Source of the DNA: Hyphomicrobium_A sp963759735
GTDB lineage: Bacteria; Pseudomonadota; Alphaproteobacteria; Rhizobiales; Hyphomicrobiaceae
NCBI GenBank assembly: GCA_963759735.1
Contig: CAVXAF010000009.1
Coordinates: 186,001 to 250,000 of the forward strand
Reading direction: 5' to 3'
DNA length: 64,000 nt
Shown: positions 1 to 9,614 of the stretch, piece after piece
Layout of the letters: each line of letters begins with the position of its first letter
Numbering within the stretch: the first letter of the stretch is position 1
Position numbers and translations under genes: made by a program
Notes under the pieces: generated by a model
What the model saw: only the letters and a program-made list of their open reading frames with translations
Databases searched by the model: none
What the model was told of the DNA's origin: nothing

Positions 1-196
1 ACAGCGGGGCTTTGTCGAGCAGTCGGTCGAGCGCCTGCGCCTCGGCCAGCAGCTTGCCCGCCGCCTTGTCGTCGGTGATGACGCTGGCAAAACGCAACCG
101 CTCGCGGGCCGGCCAGCGCGTGCGGTCGGCGCCATGGGTTTCGAGCAGGCGCGCCAGCGCCTCCCGATCCGTTGCATGTCTGTCCTTGTTCGTCAT
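1..196 (-). CDS. Hypothetical protein, 3'-truncated by the window edge
   Basis: A reading frame opens with ATG at 196 on the minus strand and runs off position 1, giving about 65 residues with no stop. The product starts MTNKDRHATDREALARLL and contains the string HGADRTRWPARERL. I recall similar short proteins encoded directly after ECF sigma-factor genes in Hyphomicrobiales; their function is not known to me. The gene lies 35 bp downstream of the sigma-factor stop on the same strand, so it is probably co-transcribed and could act as an accessory to that sigma factor. This functional link is inference only. Confidence 0.6.
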   Translation of the reverse strand, partial: MTNKDRHATDREALARLLETHGADRTRWPARERLRFASVITDDKAAGKLLAEAQALDRLLDKAPL

Positions 197-231
197 CGCT
201 TGCGTCTCGTCTCTAAATTTCGTCTGCCGCT

Positions 232-807
232 TCAGTCTGGTTGATAGTCGGAAAGAAGCTCGCGCAAATCATCGCGCAACGCCGCCTTCAAGGTTCTTCG
301 TGCGCGGGCGAGCAGCAACTCAACAGCCTCGTCCGATATTCCCATGATTTGCCCGACTTCGATTTGGCTCAGACCCTCATAGTGAAAAAGAGTCAGCGCC
401 GTTCGCTGTCGGTCGGGGAGCGCCTTTAACGCCGCATCGACGCGCTGGCTGGTATCGCGCGCTTCCAAATCGGAGAGCTGCGTTGCCGGCTCGGCGCGCT
501 CGGGCACTTCGTCGGTTACCGTCAGCCGCTTGCCCGAACGCATGCGGTCGACGCACAAATTCGATACGACGCGGCGCAGCCAGGGCCGCAGCCCCATCGT
601 GCCGATGTCCAAACCGTCCGCCGAGCGCCACAGCCGCAGCATTGCATCCTGCGCCACGTCCTCGGCCTCCGCATCATCGCGCAACATGCGCCGTGCAACC
701 GCGAGAGCGCCGGCCAAATGCCGGTCGACAAGGGCGCGGAACGCTGCGGCATCGCCCGCCGCGGCGGCCGCCACCAAGGCGGCATCCTCCCTTGCCTCAG
801 CCCCCAT
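232..807 (-). CDS. RNA polymerase ECF-type sigma factor
   Basis: The product (191 aa) is a cytoplasmic sigma-70 family factor that directs RNA polymerase to alternative promoters. Region 2 is visible as ARRMLRDDAEAEDVAQDAML followed by LRPWLRRVVSNLCVDRMRS. Region 4 is visible as LPDRQRTALTLFHYEGLSQ with the helix-turn-helix IEVGQIMGISDEAVELLL. Only regions 2 and 4 are present, as in ECF factors. The frame stays open to 882, but ATG at 807 is preferred because GGAGA lies about 9 nt upstream and the length then fits the family. No recognisable anti-sigma gene is visible; the small gene after it is uncharacterised. Confidence 0.88.
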   Translation of the reverse strand: MGAEAREDAALVAAAAAGDAAAFRALVDRHLAGALAVARRMLRDDAEAEDVAQDAMLRLWRSADGLDIGTMGLRPWLRRVVSNLCVDRMRSGKRLTVTDEVPERAEPATQLSDLEARDTSQRVDAALKALPDRQRTALTLFHYEGLSQIEVGQIMGISDEAVELLLARARRTLKAALRDDLRELLSDYQPD

Positions 808-1022
808 CACGCGATCTCCGTGCGTGCCGGGCCCCAGTCTCTCTGCCACCGCTAGCCTCGACATGGCCACTGAACGTCCCATCCAGTCTAGCGCCGGTTG
901 GGTCGGTTATGTGACCTTTCCCAGCGGTCCGATCGGCCGCACCGCGACCACTTGAGCAAAACAACGGGTGGGTCCTGAAAAATCCGTCGCCGCTACCGCG
1001 CGGGAAGTGCCCAGGCCCGGTA

Positions 1023-3976
1023 TCAGGCGACTAAAACCCGGAAAAGCCCGCTAACGCGGCCCAAGGTCTCCCGCAGCCGGTCCTCCAGCTCGGTGAAGCT
1101 GGCCGCATCGCCGGCCTTGGCCAGGAGGTGCTTGAGGCCGGAGGGGGCGGTCTGGGGATCGAATTTGCCCTCCAGGCACAGCCGCAGGATCTGCGTCAGA
1201 TCATGCAGCAGCCGCGTCGCCGGGATCAGCACCTCGGCGTGCTCCCCGCTGAGCAATCCGGCATCGCGCAGTTTGCGGTAGGCTTCGATCGTGTTCGGAT
1301 CGAGCACCTCCGGATGGGCAGCCGCGTGCACGAGTTGCAGGTGCTGGACGATAAATTCGACGTCCACCAGCCCGCCGCGCACCTGCTTCAGCTCCCAGAT
1401 GTCGTCGGTGCCCTTTTCCTTGAAAATGCGCTCACGCATTTCCCGAACGTCGCCTGCAATCTTGGATCGATCGCGCGGCCATACCAAGGAGTCCCGCACG
1501 GCCGCCTCGACCTGCGCCTGCAATGCAGGTGGACCGGCGATGACGCGGGCGCGGGTGAGCGCCATGTGCTCCCAGGTCCAAGCCTGGCTGCGCTGGTAAT
1601 CGACGAACGTCTTCAGTTGCGTCGCAACCGGTCCTTGCTGGCCTGAAGGCCGCAGCCGCATGTCCACTTCATACAGCGTGCCCTCCGCGGTCGGCGCCGA
1701 CAGCGCGTTGATCAGCCGTTGCGTCAGGCGCGCGTAAAACTGGCTGGGGGCCAACGGCCGCGCGCCATCCGACTGCAAAGCCGTCGGGTCGAAATCGTAG
1801 ATGATGATGAGGTCGAGGTCAGAGCTGGCGGTCATCTCCCGGCCGCCCAGCTTGCCCATGGCGAGATACGGCCGCGCCGCCGCCCGGCACCACGCCATGC
1901 GCGCGCTCCAGCTCGCGCTCGACCGCGCGCTTCAATGCATCGATCAGCCGCTCGGCCAGCAACGCGTAGGCGCCACCCGCTTGGTTGGCCTTGAGCGCTC
2001 CCGACAGCACGCGCACGCCAATGAGGAACTGTTGCTCGCTGCCGACCACGCGGACGCGGTCGAGCACATACTGCATGTCGTTTTCGCCGTCGCCGACCTC
2101 GGCTGCAATCAGGCGGTCGAGCTCCTCCGCCGTCGGCAGCGCGCCGAGCGTGCCGGGATCCAGCACTGCATCGAGCAGCCGTCGCCGACGCGACAGGATG
2201 CGCGACAGGCGCGGTGCCGTGCCCATGATGTCGGCGAGAAGACGCAGCAGGGCCGGGTTGGCGCGCAGCAGCGAGAAGAGCTGCACGCCGGCCGGCAGGT
2301 CGCCGAGAAACCGATCGAAGCTCGCCAACGCGCGATCGGGATCGACGGTGTCGGCCAGCGCGGCGATGAGCAGCGGCTGCACCTCGGTCAGCCGCTCCCG
2401 CGCGCGTTCGGTGCGCACCGCCGCATATCGCCCATGATGCCAGCCGCGTACCGTTGCCAGCACTTGCGAGGGCTGCGTGAAGCCCAGCGCCTGCAACGCA
2501 GCGACGGTTGCGGGATCGTCCTTCTCGCCAGCGAACACCATGTTGACGCTGCCGCTGGTGAGCTCCGGGGCATCCTCGAACAGCGCCGCATAGTGCTTCT
2601 GCACCGTCTCCAGCCGCGCCACGAGCGCGTGCGAGAAGGCAGCCGTTCCGTCATAGCCGCAGAACAACGCGAAGCTTTCCAGCCGGGCCGTATCGTCAGG
2701 CACTTCGTGCGTCTGCTCGTCGGCGACCATCTGCAGCCGGTGCTCGATGCGGCGCAGGAACAAATAGGCTTCGCTCAGTTCCTCGGCGACGCGCGGCTTG
2801 ATCCAGCCGCGCTCGACCAGCTTCGTCATGGCTTCCAGTGTGCGCCGCGTGCGCAGCTCCGGCTGCCGTCCGCCGGCGATGAGCTGCTGCGTCTGCACGA
2901 AAAACTCGATCTCGCGGATGCCGCCGCGCCCGAGCTTGATGTTGTGTCCCGCGACGGCGATGTGCCCGAAGCCGCGATGGGCGAATATCTGCCGCTTCAT
3001 GGCATGCACATCGGCGATTGCCGCGTAGTCCAGATACTTGCGCCAGATGAACGGCGACAACTCGGCCAGCAACTCCCGGCCGGCCGCGATATCGCCCGCG
3101 CAGGCGTGCGCCTTGATCAGCGCCGCTCGCTCCCAGTTCTGCCCGAAGCTTTCGTAGTAGATCAGCGCCGCATCCGTCGACAGTGCGAGCTGCGTGGCCC
3201 CCGCGTCCGGGCGCAGCCTCAGATCGGTCCGGAACACGTAGCCGTCGCCTGTGCGCTCCGACATCATCTGCACGAGGTCACGCGTCAGGCGAACGAAGAA
3301 ACCCTGCGGCTCGACGCCCGGCGCGGTACGCATACGGTCGCGGTCGTAAAAGATGATGAGATCGATGTCGCTGGAATAGTTGAGTTCGCCGGCGCCATAT
3401 TTGCCCATCGCCAACACGATGAAGCCATCGGCCGCAACGCTCCCGTCGGCGCCCGCGAGCCACTGGCCGCGCGCCGCCGCCTCCTCGAAAAAGGAAGTCG
3501 ACGGCGCCCACCAGCGTCGCATCGGCACATTCGGTCAGCGCGCCAGTGACCGTCAGAACCGGCCACACGCCGCCGAGATCGGCGAGCGCCGTCAGGAGCG
3601 CCACCTCCGCTTTGAACACGCGGAGCGCCCGCATTGCCTCAGCCCGCGTCGGCGTATCGGTGAGGCGCGCGGCCAGTTCCGACTTCAATTCAACGAGCCG
3701 CGTTTCCGGAGCGGTGGTGAGAATGGCCTGCAGGCGTGGCAGATCGCGCTCGATGAGGCCGGTGAGGTAGGGCGAGCCGCTGAATATCCCGCTGAGCAAC
3801 TCGGCGGCACGCGGATCGTCGAGCGCGCTGCGTAACGGTGCCACCGCCGCGTCGTCCTGCGTCCGAGCGATGAGTGCCTGAATGGCACCGACGACGCGCG
3901 CGTCGCCTCGCGCTCGCGGCGCCTCGCGGAAGCGCTCGATCAAAGCCCGCGGGGATGTCTTATGGTCTTCCGCCAT
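1023..3976 (-). CDS. glnE: Bifunctional glutamine synthetase adenylyltransferase/adenylyl-removing enzyme, frame interrupted twice
   Basis: GlnE adds AMP to, and removes it from, glutamine synthetase in response to nitrogen status signalled by PII. Two nucleotidyltransferase modules are visible, each with its active-site signature: GAGELNYSSDIDLI in the N-terminal module and GGREMTASSDLDLI in the C-terminal module. The restored length of about 984 residues matches the family. The frame breaks near 3488-3492, where a run of five A (T5 on the coding strand) seems one base too long, and again near 1863-1870. The flanking pieces read as normal GlnE in successive frames, so base-call errors are likelier than inactivation. 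The gene follows the sensor kinase on the same strand, an arrangement I recall from rhizobia (degP, regulator, kinase, glnE). Confidence 0.9.
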
Positions 3977-4016
3977 GCTTGCCCCGTTGCCGCAGTGCGT
4001 CTGCGGGGCTTACCTC

Positions 4017-5417
4017 TTAGCGGTCATCGGTCCGCTTCGGAAGCACCAGCACGACGCGCAGGCCCGGGCTGTTATCTTCAAGCCGCACCGAGCCGCCGTG
4101 CAGACGCGCCACGGCCTGCACCAGGCTGAGTCCCAGGCCGGTGCCCGGTTCGGTGCGGCTTTTTTCCAGGCGCACGAAGCGCTTCAAGACACGTTCCCGA
4201 TCCTGCATTGCGATGCCGGGCCCGTTATCGCCAACCGAGATCTCTACGTTGTCGGCCGCGTCCCGCAAGTGGATCGAGATTGCCGCATCGGCTCTGTCAG
4301 CCGGGCGCCCGGAATACTTGATGGCGTTCTCGATGAGGTTCGATACCGCCTGCACGACGAGTTGACGATTGCCCAGAAAGGGCGCCCCCGCGCCAATGTC
4401 GACTGAGAGCGCCATTCCCCGCTCCTCGGCCACGGGCTCATAGAGCTCGGCAACGTCGCGCACCGCCCGCCCGATATCGAAGGGCTCGGCATTCTCCTCG
4501 AGTGCGCCGGCCTCCAGTCGCGCCACCAGCAGCAGGCTGTTGAACGTCTTGATCAGCTCGTCCGCCTTCTCGATGGTGTGCTCAAGGCCCTCACGGTAGG
4601 CATCTGCGCCCGTCTCACGCAGCGCCGCCTCGGCGGCGTTGCGCAGCCGCGTGAGGGGCGTCTTGAGGTCGTGGGCGATGTTGTCGGACACTTCGCGCAG
4701 GCCGCTCATCAGCGCCTCGATGCGCTCCAGCATGGCGTTGAGATTGATCGCCAGGACGTCGAACTCATCGCCCGAACCCGTAACGGCCACGCGCCGCGAC
4801 ATGTCGCCCGCCATGATCGAGCGGGCGGCGACGTTGATCGTCTCGATGCGCTTCAGGGCAAAGCGGCTGACGGCAAAGCCGGCGAACAGTCCACCCAAAG
4901 TCAGGAATCCGAGAGCCAGGAAATAGATGGTCCCCATCTCGCTGGCGAAGCGACGCTGCTCCTCAACGTCGCGACCGACGATCAACTGCGCACCCCCGCC
5001 GATATTGACGGGAATGGCGACGGCGAGGCGCTCTGCGTTGCTGTTCACGTCAGGAGCGTAGCGGAAGACGCCGCCCGCGGGACTGCCGATGATCTCCGGC
5101 GGCAGGCGGCTCAGATTGCCCGCGAGCTTGGTGCCGGACTTGTCGGCGAGATAGTAGAGCCCCGGTCCGCCGGACCGGCTACGCGCCTCGACGGCGCGAA
5201 TCAGCGCTGTCGCATCGCCATCGCGCGCCTCGGTCCGCAACAGCGAAGCCTCGGCGCTGAGCGTCGTCAGCACCTCGCTGGTCAGGACGCGATTGGTCTG
5301 CCAAAGCAGCAGGCCGACGACCAAGCCGGCAAACGCCAGGTAGACCGCGACCGTGACCGCAGCGACACGGAAAGCGGTGGTCGAGATGGCGCGGGCAAGT
5401 CGATCAGGCAGGGCCAT
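4017..5417 (-). CDS. Membrane sensor histidine kinase (OmpR-partner type)
   Basis: The product (466 aa) has a transmembrane segment near residues 18-40, a periplasmic sensor region, a second membrane segment near 160-185 and a HAMP linker. The dimerisation box is SDNIAHDLKTPLTRLR with the phospho-accepting His near residue 249. The ATPase domain shows NLIENAIKYS (N box), GDNGPGIA (G1) and GTGLGLSL (G2). It autophosphorylates and passes phosphate to the regulator encoded just upstream, with which it overlaps by 14 bp; ATG at 5417 is preceded by an in-frame GTG at 5420. The position between degP and glnE resembles the FeuP/FeuQ-like pair of rhizobia, but the signal sensed is not evident from the sequence. 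Confidence 0.9.
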   Translation of the reverse strand: MALPDRLARAISTTAFRVAAVTVAVYLAFAGLVVGLLLWQTNRVLTSEVLTTLSAEASLLRTEARDGDATALIRAVEARSRSGGPGLYYLADKSGTKLAGNLSRLPPEIIGSPAGGVFRYAPDVNSNAERLAVAIPVNIGGGAQLIVGRDVEEQRRFASEMGTIYFLALGFLTLGGLFAGFAVSRFALKRIETINVAARSIMAGDMSRRVAVTGSGDEFDVLAINLNAMLERIEALMSGLREVSDNIAHDLKTPLTRLRNAAEAALRETGADAYREGLEHTIEKADELIKTFNSLLLVARLEAGALEENAEPFDIGRAVRDVAELYEPVAEERGMALSVDIGAGAPFLGNRQLVVQAVSNLIENAIKYSGRPADRADAAISIHLRDAADNVEISVGDNGPGIAMQDRERVLKRFVRLEKSRTEPGTGLGLSLVQAVARLHGGSVRLEDNSPGLRVVLVLPKRTDDR

Positions 5418-6084
5418 CACGGATCGTGTATCCCGCCCCGCGCACCGTATGCAGAAGAGGCTTGTCGAAGTTCTTGTCGATCTTTGCCCTGAGGCGCGAC
5501 ACGTGCACGTCGATGACGTTGGTCTGCGGGTCGAAGTGATAATCCCACACGTGTTCCAGCAGCATGGTGCGCGTCACCACCTGCCCGGCGTGCTTCATCA
5601 GATATTCGAGCAATCGATATTCGCGCGGCTGCAATTGGATCGCCTCGCCGTCGCGCGTCACACGGTGGGAGAGCCGGTCGAGGACCAGCCCGTCGACGAC
5701 GTAGCGCGTCTCCTGCTCCTCGGGCACGGCGCGGCGCGCCAGTGCTTCGACGCGCGCCAGGAGTTCTGAATATGCGTATGGCTTGGTGAGATAGTCGTCG
5801 CCCCCGGCACGCAATCCCTTGACACGGTCATCGACCTCACCGAGTGCCGACAGGATGAGAACCGGGGTGCGCACACCCTTGCCGCGCAAGGCGCGGATCA
5901 TCGACAGTCCATCTAGGCGTGGAAGCATGCGATCGACGATGAGCACGTCGTAGACGCCCTGCTCGGCCAGCGACTGCCCCGTCTCGCCGTCCTCGGCAAG
6001 ATCGGCTGCGTGGCCGCTCTCCTTCAGCGCCTTCTGCAGGAAGTGGGCCGTCTCCCGGTCGTCCTCGACCACCAGCACGTGCAT
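5404..6084 (-). CDS. OmpR/PhoP-family response regulator
   Basis: The product (226 aa) is a DNA-binding response regulator. The receiver domain (about residues 1-115) shows the acidic pair in VVEDD, the phosphorylation site Asp51 in LIVDRMLP and the conserved Lys in YLTKPYAY. The C-terminal winged helix (about 125-222) contains QLQPREYRLLEYLMKHAGQ and the recognition region TNVIDVHVSRLRAKID, as in OmpR/PhoB proteins. It is the upstream gene of an overlapping pair with the histidine kinase. The stop TGA at 5406-5404 lies inside the beginning of the kinase gene, which suggests translational coupling. Confidence 0.92.
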   Translation of the reverse strand: MHVLVVEDDRETAHFLQKALKESGHAADLAEDGETGQSLAEQGVYDVLIVDRMLPRLDGLSMIRALRGKGVRTPVLILSALGEVDDRVKGLRAGGDDYLTKPYAYSELLARVEALARRAVPEEQETRYVVDGLVLDRLSHRVTRDGEAIQLQPREYRLLEYLMKHAGQVVTRTMLLEHVWDYHFDPQTNVIDVHVSRLRAKIDKNFDKPLLHTVRGAGYTIRDGPA

Positions 6085-6155
6085 TTCATCACCGCATCGT
6101 CATTGTCGAGGCCGAGCGCATCGGCCGATTCGCATTGTGCCTTGCAGTACCCTCA

Positions 6156-6205
6156 ACGTCGAGGCGGCCCGCACGCTCCTATGAGTGTGCGAGCCGCCTT
6201 GACGT
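6156..6205 (-). terminator. Long hairpin downstream of degP
   Basis: The arms 6156-6174 and 6187-6205 pair over 19 bp with only two G-T type mismatches, around a 12-nt loop. The hairpin lies between the degP stop at 6223 and the response-regulator start at 6084, all on the minus strand, so it most likely ends or attenuates degP transcription. No strong T run follows it, so it may instead stabilise the mRNA 3' end. Confidence 0.55.
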
Positions 6206-6222
6206 CACTCAGTCAGCGCCGC

Positions 6223-7797
6223 TCAGCTCTTGTTGAGCGGGATGGCCACGAGCACGGTCGAATCGCCGCTCTTCTTGATGTGGAACATCACCGCCGGCAG
6301 CCCGTCGTCCTGGGCCTTCTTGACCGCCTTGGCCACGTCTTGCGGCGTGGTGACGGTCTCGTTGCCGGCCTTGACGACGACGTCGCCCTCTTTGATGCCC
6401 TTCAGTGCAGCGTCGGAGTTCGGGTCGACGTCGGAGATGATGACGCCGCCGTCCTTGCCGGGCCCGGACTTCACGCTGAGACCCAGCTGCTTCAAGTCGA
6501 CGTTGCCGCCCAGATCCTTCGGCTCATCGGGCTCGGCATTGTCTTCACTCGGCTCGGCGGTGTTCGGGTAGGTCCCGAGCTTCACCTTGACCGTCTGCTC
6601 GGCCTTGTTGCGCCACACCTTGACGTCGACGGTTGCCTTGGCCGGCATGTCGGCGATGGTGCGGGCCAGATCGCGGCTGTCGTCGATCGGCTTGGAGTCG
6701 ATCATCAGGATGGCGTCCTCGACCTTGAGGCCGGCATCGGCCGCCGGGCCATCAGCCATGACTTCGCTGATGATGGCGCCCTTGGGCTCCTTCAGCCCAA
6801 GGCTGCCGGCGAGGTCCTTGTCGATGTTCTGGATCTTCACGCCCAGCCAGCCACGGCTGACGGCGCCGCCCTTCTCGAGTTGCTCAACCACGCGCTTGAC
6901 GGTTTCGGCAGGCACCGCGAATGCGATGCCGACGTTGCCGCCGGTCGGGCTGTAGATCGCGGTATTGACGCCGACGACGTTGCCTTCGAGGTTGAAGGTC
7001 GGGCCGCCGGAGTTGCCGTGGTTCACGGCAGCGTCGATCTGCATGTAGTCGTACGGGCCGCCGATGTTGCGGGCCAGCGCCGAAACGATGCCGGCGGTGA
7101 CCGTGCCGCCGAGGCCGAACGGATTGCCGACCGCAAGCACCCACTCGCCGACGCGCGGGGTCTTATCCGCGAACTTCAGAACCGTCAGCGGCTTCTTCGG
7201 CTCGATCTTGAGCAGTGCGATGTCGGTGCGCGAATCGGTACCGACAATCTTCGCATCGATCTCTTCCTGGTCGTCGAAGCTCACCTTCACCTTGGTGGCG
7301 CCGTCGACGACGTGGTTGTTGGTGACGATGTAGCCGTCGGCCGAGACAACGAATCCCGAACCGGCAGCCTGCCGCGGCCGCTGCTGCATCGGGTTACCGC
7401 CGCCGCCACCGCCGCCAGGACCGCCCGGCATGTTCTTGAAGAACTCATTCAGCGGGTGATCGTCCGGCAGACCGGGGATGCCCTCGAACGGACGGCCACC
7501 GGGGCCAGCGCCGGGGCCGCTCTTGGGACCACGATCGGCGACTTTCACCTCGTTCGTGGTCGAAATCGACACGACCGCCGGTTTCACGCGGTCGACGATG
7601 TCGGCAAATGACAGGGTTTCGGACGGGGTGCCGGGCTTGAGCTGGGCCACCGCCGGCGCCGAGTACTCGGCCACACCGATGCCTACCAAGCCGACGCCGA
7701 CCACCGCCACGGCGGCCAGTCGCCGCAAGTCGCGGGCGATCGTTTTCGTTGGCCCGCTCTTTGCTACGACCTCGGGCGAGCTGGGTTGGATGGGCAT
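6223..7797 (-). CDS. degP: DegP/HtrA periplasmic serine endoprotease
   Basis: The product (524 aa) degrades or refolds misfolded periplasmic proteins. An N-terminal hydrophobic segment near residues 26-52 serves as signal or anchor. The trypsin-like domain carries the triad His162 (TNNHVVDG), Asp192 (RTDIALL) and Ser263 (NHGNSGGPTF). Two PDZ domains follow, near 310-400 (starting SRGWLGVKI) and 430-515. A glycine-rich stretch near 125-134 lies just before the protease core, as in other alphaproteobacterial DegP proteins. It lies between the ccm operon and a two-component pair, conserved synteny in rhizobia. A 142-bp divergent region separates it from the trypsin-like gene on the other strand. 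Confidence 0.95.
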   Translation of the reverse strand: MPIQPSSPEVVAKSGPTKTIARDLRRLAAVAVVGVGLVGIGVAEYSAPAVAQLKPGTPSETLSFADIVDRVKPAVVSISTTNEVKVADRGPKSGPGAGPGGRPFEGIPGLPDDHPLNEFFKNMPGGPGGGGGGGNPMQQRPRQAAGSGFVVSADGYIVTNNHVVDGATKVKVSFDDQEEIDAKIVGTDSRTDIALLKIEPKKPLTVLKFADKTPRVGEWVLAVGNPFGLGGTVTAGIVSALARNIGGPYDYMQIDAAVNHGNSGGPTFNLEGNVVGVNTAIYSPTGGNVGIAFAVPAETVKRVVEQLEKGGAVSRGWLGVKIQNIDKDLAGSLGLKEPKGAIISEVMADGPAADAGLKVEDAILMIDSKPIDDSRDLARTIADMPAKATVDVKVWRNKAEQTVKVKLGTYPNTAEPSEDNAEPDEPKDLGGNVDLKQLGLSVKSGPGKDGGVIISDVDPNSDAALKGIKEGDVVVKAGNETVTTPQDVAKAVKKAQDDGLPAVMFHIKKSGDSTVLVAIPLNKS

Positions 7798-7939
7798 GCG
7801 CTACGAATCTCCATTCTGCGAAGCAGGGAATTGTCTTCCTCGTCAGGCCTAGCGGTACGGGGATTACGGCAGCCTTTCGATTGCCTTAACAGTTGGTAAT
7901 AAAGGGGGCGTTCACCATGCCCGCGCAGAGGCACCGCGT

Positions 7940-9094
7940 ATGAAGCGCCCCGCAATTTCCCCGGCCCTGGGCCTCGCAGCCCTGGCAAGCGTGTCATTGA
8001 TCGCCGTTTTGGATCTTCTGGGGACAACCGTCCCATCAGCCCAGGCCTCGGTGTTCGGCTCCGATCAGCGGGTGCCGCTGCCGCAGACCATGCGCCAGTC
8101 GGGAGCCAAACTGGGCGTCTTCTTTGATACCGGCTCACACTCGGTATGCACCGCCTTCTGTGCCGCCCCCGATGTCGTCGTGACCGCCGCCCACTGCCTC
8201 TATCGCACCAGTGGCGAGGCGCCCCTGCGCCTCTCTGACCTCTCATTCAAGTTGCACGGCACGACACAAAGCGTGCGCATCGCCGGCTCCGCTGACGGCG
8301 CTGCCGAGGCTAATGTGACTTCCGGCTCGACGCGGCTCAACGTGCACCCACCCATCGATGCGACGCGCGACTGGGCAGCCATACGTCTTGAGCAGCCCGC
8401 GTGCAGTGCCGGCGCGTTCAAGGTTCACCGCCAATCCGTCACCGATCTGATGAAGCTCGCCGCCAATGGCCGCGTGTTCAACATCGCCTATCATCGCGAC
8501 CTGCCGAAATGGCAGCCGATGCTCAACACCGGTTGCCATGTCAAGCGCACCTTCGCTGACGCCGACTGGCAGACGATCCGTCGCGACTTCTCCGACTCCG
8601 AGCAACTGCTGCTGCACACGTGCGATACGGGCGCGGCCTCGTCCGGCTCACCGCTTCTCATTGACGGCGATGACGGCCCGGAGGTGGTTGGCATCAACGT
8701 CGGCACCTACGTGCAGTCGAAGGTCATCATGCTCAACGGCGAGGTGCTGCATCGCTTCAAGTCCGACGACGTCGCCAACACCGGCGTCAATGCGCTCGCC
8801 TTCGCGCCGGCGCTCGACGCCTTCCTCGCCGCCGATACGCTGGCCGATCGTCGGGATATCCGCCGCCTGCAAGATGCTCTGTACGCGCGGGGGCTCTACA
8901 CCGGTCCGCGCGACGGCCGCTTCGGCCCTATGCTCAAGACGGCCATCGGAGCGTTCGAGCGCGCCTCCAGCATGGCCGTTACGGGGCTGGCAACGCACAC
9001 GTTGCTGCTTACGCTGACCGGCGAGAGCGGTGTGGTGACCGGAAAAATCCCCAGCGCCACAACCAGCGCCGCCACCGGGCGTAGGGCCAACTAA
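7940..9094 (+). CDS. Exported trypsin-like serine protease with C-terminal peptidoglycan-binding domain
   Basis: The product (384 aa) starts with a hydrophobic signal segment (about residues 9-36). A chymotrypsin-fold domain follows with His85 (VTAAHCL), Asp144 (ATRDWAAI) and Ser235 (AASSGSPLL), so the catalytic triad looks intact. Residues about 302-365 (DIRRLQDALYARGLYTGP onward) form a peptidoglycan-binding helical domain of the PG_binding_1 type. It probably acts in the periplasm or at the cell wall. It is the only plus-strand gene in the degP-ccm stretch, which interrupts an otherwise conserved order. The substrate is unknown. A role in envelope quality control beside DegP is inference from position. 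Confidence 0.82.
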   Translation: MKRPAISPALGLAALASVSLIAVLDLLGTTVPSAQASVFGSDQRVPLPQTMRQSGAKLGVFFDTGSHSVCTAFCAAPDVVVTAAHCLYRTSGEAPLRLSDLSFKLHGTTQSVRIAGSADGAAEANVTSGSTRLNVHPPIDATRDWAAIRLEQPACSAGAFKVHRQSVTDLMKLAANGRVFNIAYHRDLPKWQPMLNTGCHVKRTFADADWQTIRRDFSDSEQLLLHTCDTGAASSGSPLLIDGDDGPEVVGINVGTYVQSKVIMLNGEVLHRFKSDDVANTGVNALAFAPALDAFLAADTLADRRDIRRLQDALYARGLYTGPRDGRFGPMLKTAIGAFERASSMAVTGLATHTLLLTLTGESGVVTGKIPSATTSAATGRRAN

Positions 9095-9107
9095 CGACCC
9101 GTCGTGC

Positions 9108-9614
9108 CTAGTCGCGCACCGGGGGCTCGCCCTCATTTTCGGCCAGGATCGAGTGCAACCGCGTTTCCTCGTCGGCCGAGAGCGGAGCTTGCGCTTCACC
9201 TTGCGCAATTGCCGGAACCTGGCGCCGTCGCCAGGCACGCGCCGTCGTCCAGACGGCGAAGAGCAGCGCCAGCAGCGGCGCCGCCCACAAGACAACCGTG
9301 CGCCAGGAGAGCGGCGGGCGCAGCAGCACGAACTCGCCATAGCGATCCTCGACGAACTGCATCACGGCTGCATCGCTGTCGCCGGCCTTCAGACGCTCGC
9401 GCACCAACAGGCGCAGGTCTCGCGCGAGCGGCGCGTTGCTGTCGTCGATCGACTGATTCTGGCAGACGAGACAGCGCAAACCGGACGACAGCGCGCGCGC
9501 CCGCGCTTCGAGAGCCGGATCGGTCAGGATCTCGTCCGGCTCGACGGCTAGCGCCGCTGCAGCCGTCATAAGCACCGCGACAAGCGTGAGCACACCTGTG
9601 AGCCGCGCGTTCAT
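9108..9614 (-). CDS. ccmH: Cytochrome c maturation protein CcmH (CycL)
   Basis: The product (168 aa) has a signal peptide, the thiol-disulfide motif LRCLVCQNQSI (RCxxCQ) that keeps apocytochrome c cysteines reduced for haem attachment, and a membrane anchor near residues 105-125. It is the last gene of the ccmI-E-F-H operon. Its start at 9614 overlaps the ccmF stop by 4 bp, showing tight coupling. Confidence 0.94.
   Translation of the reverse strand: MNARLTGVLTLVAVLMTAAAALAVEPDEILTDPALEARARALSSGLRCLVCQNQSIDDSNAPLARDLRLLVRERLKAGDSDAAVMQFVEDRYGEFVLLRPPLSWRTVVLWAAPLLALLFAVWTTARAWRRRQVPAIAQGEAQAPLSADEETRLHSILAENEGEPPVRD

Noticed and set aside
1801..3549. Long plus-strand open frame (582 codons) opposite glnE
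   Set aside because: It lies wholly over the GlnE domains, has no family signature and a biased Arg/His/Gln composition. Such frames are expected opposite GC-rich genes.
4578..5492. Plus-strand open frame of 304 codons opposite the sensor kinase
   Set aside because: It is an antisense shadow of the histidine kinase, which shows all expected motifs.
6223..7797. Glycine-rich repeat in degP considered as a tandem repeat feature
   Set aside because: It is the ordinary flexible linker of alphaproteobacterial DegP, not a variable repeat.
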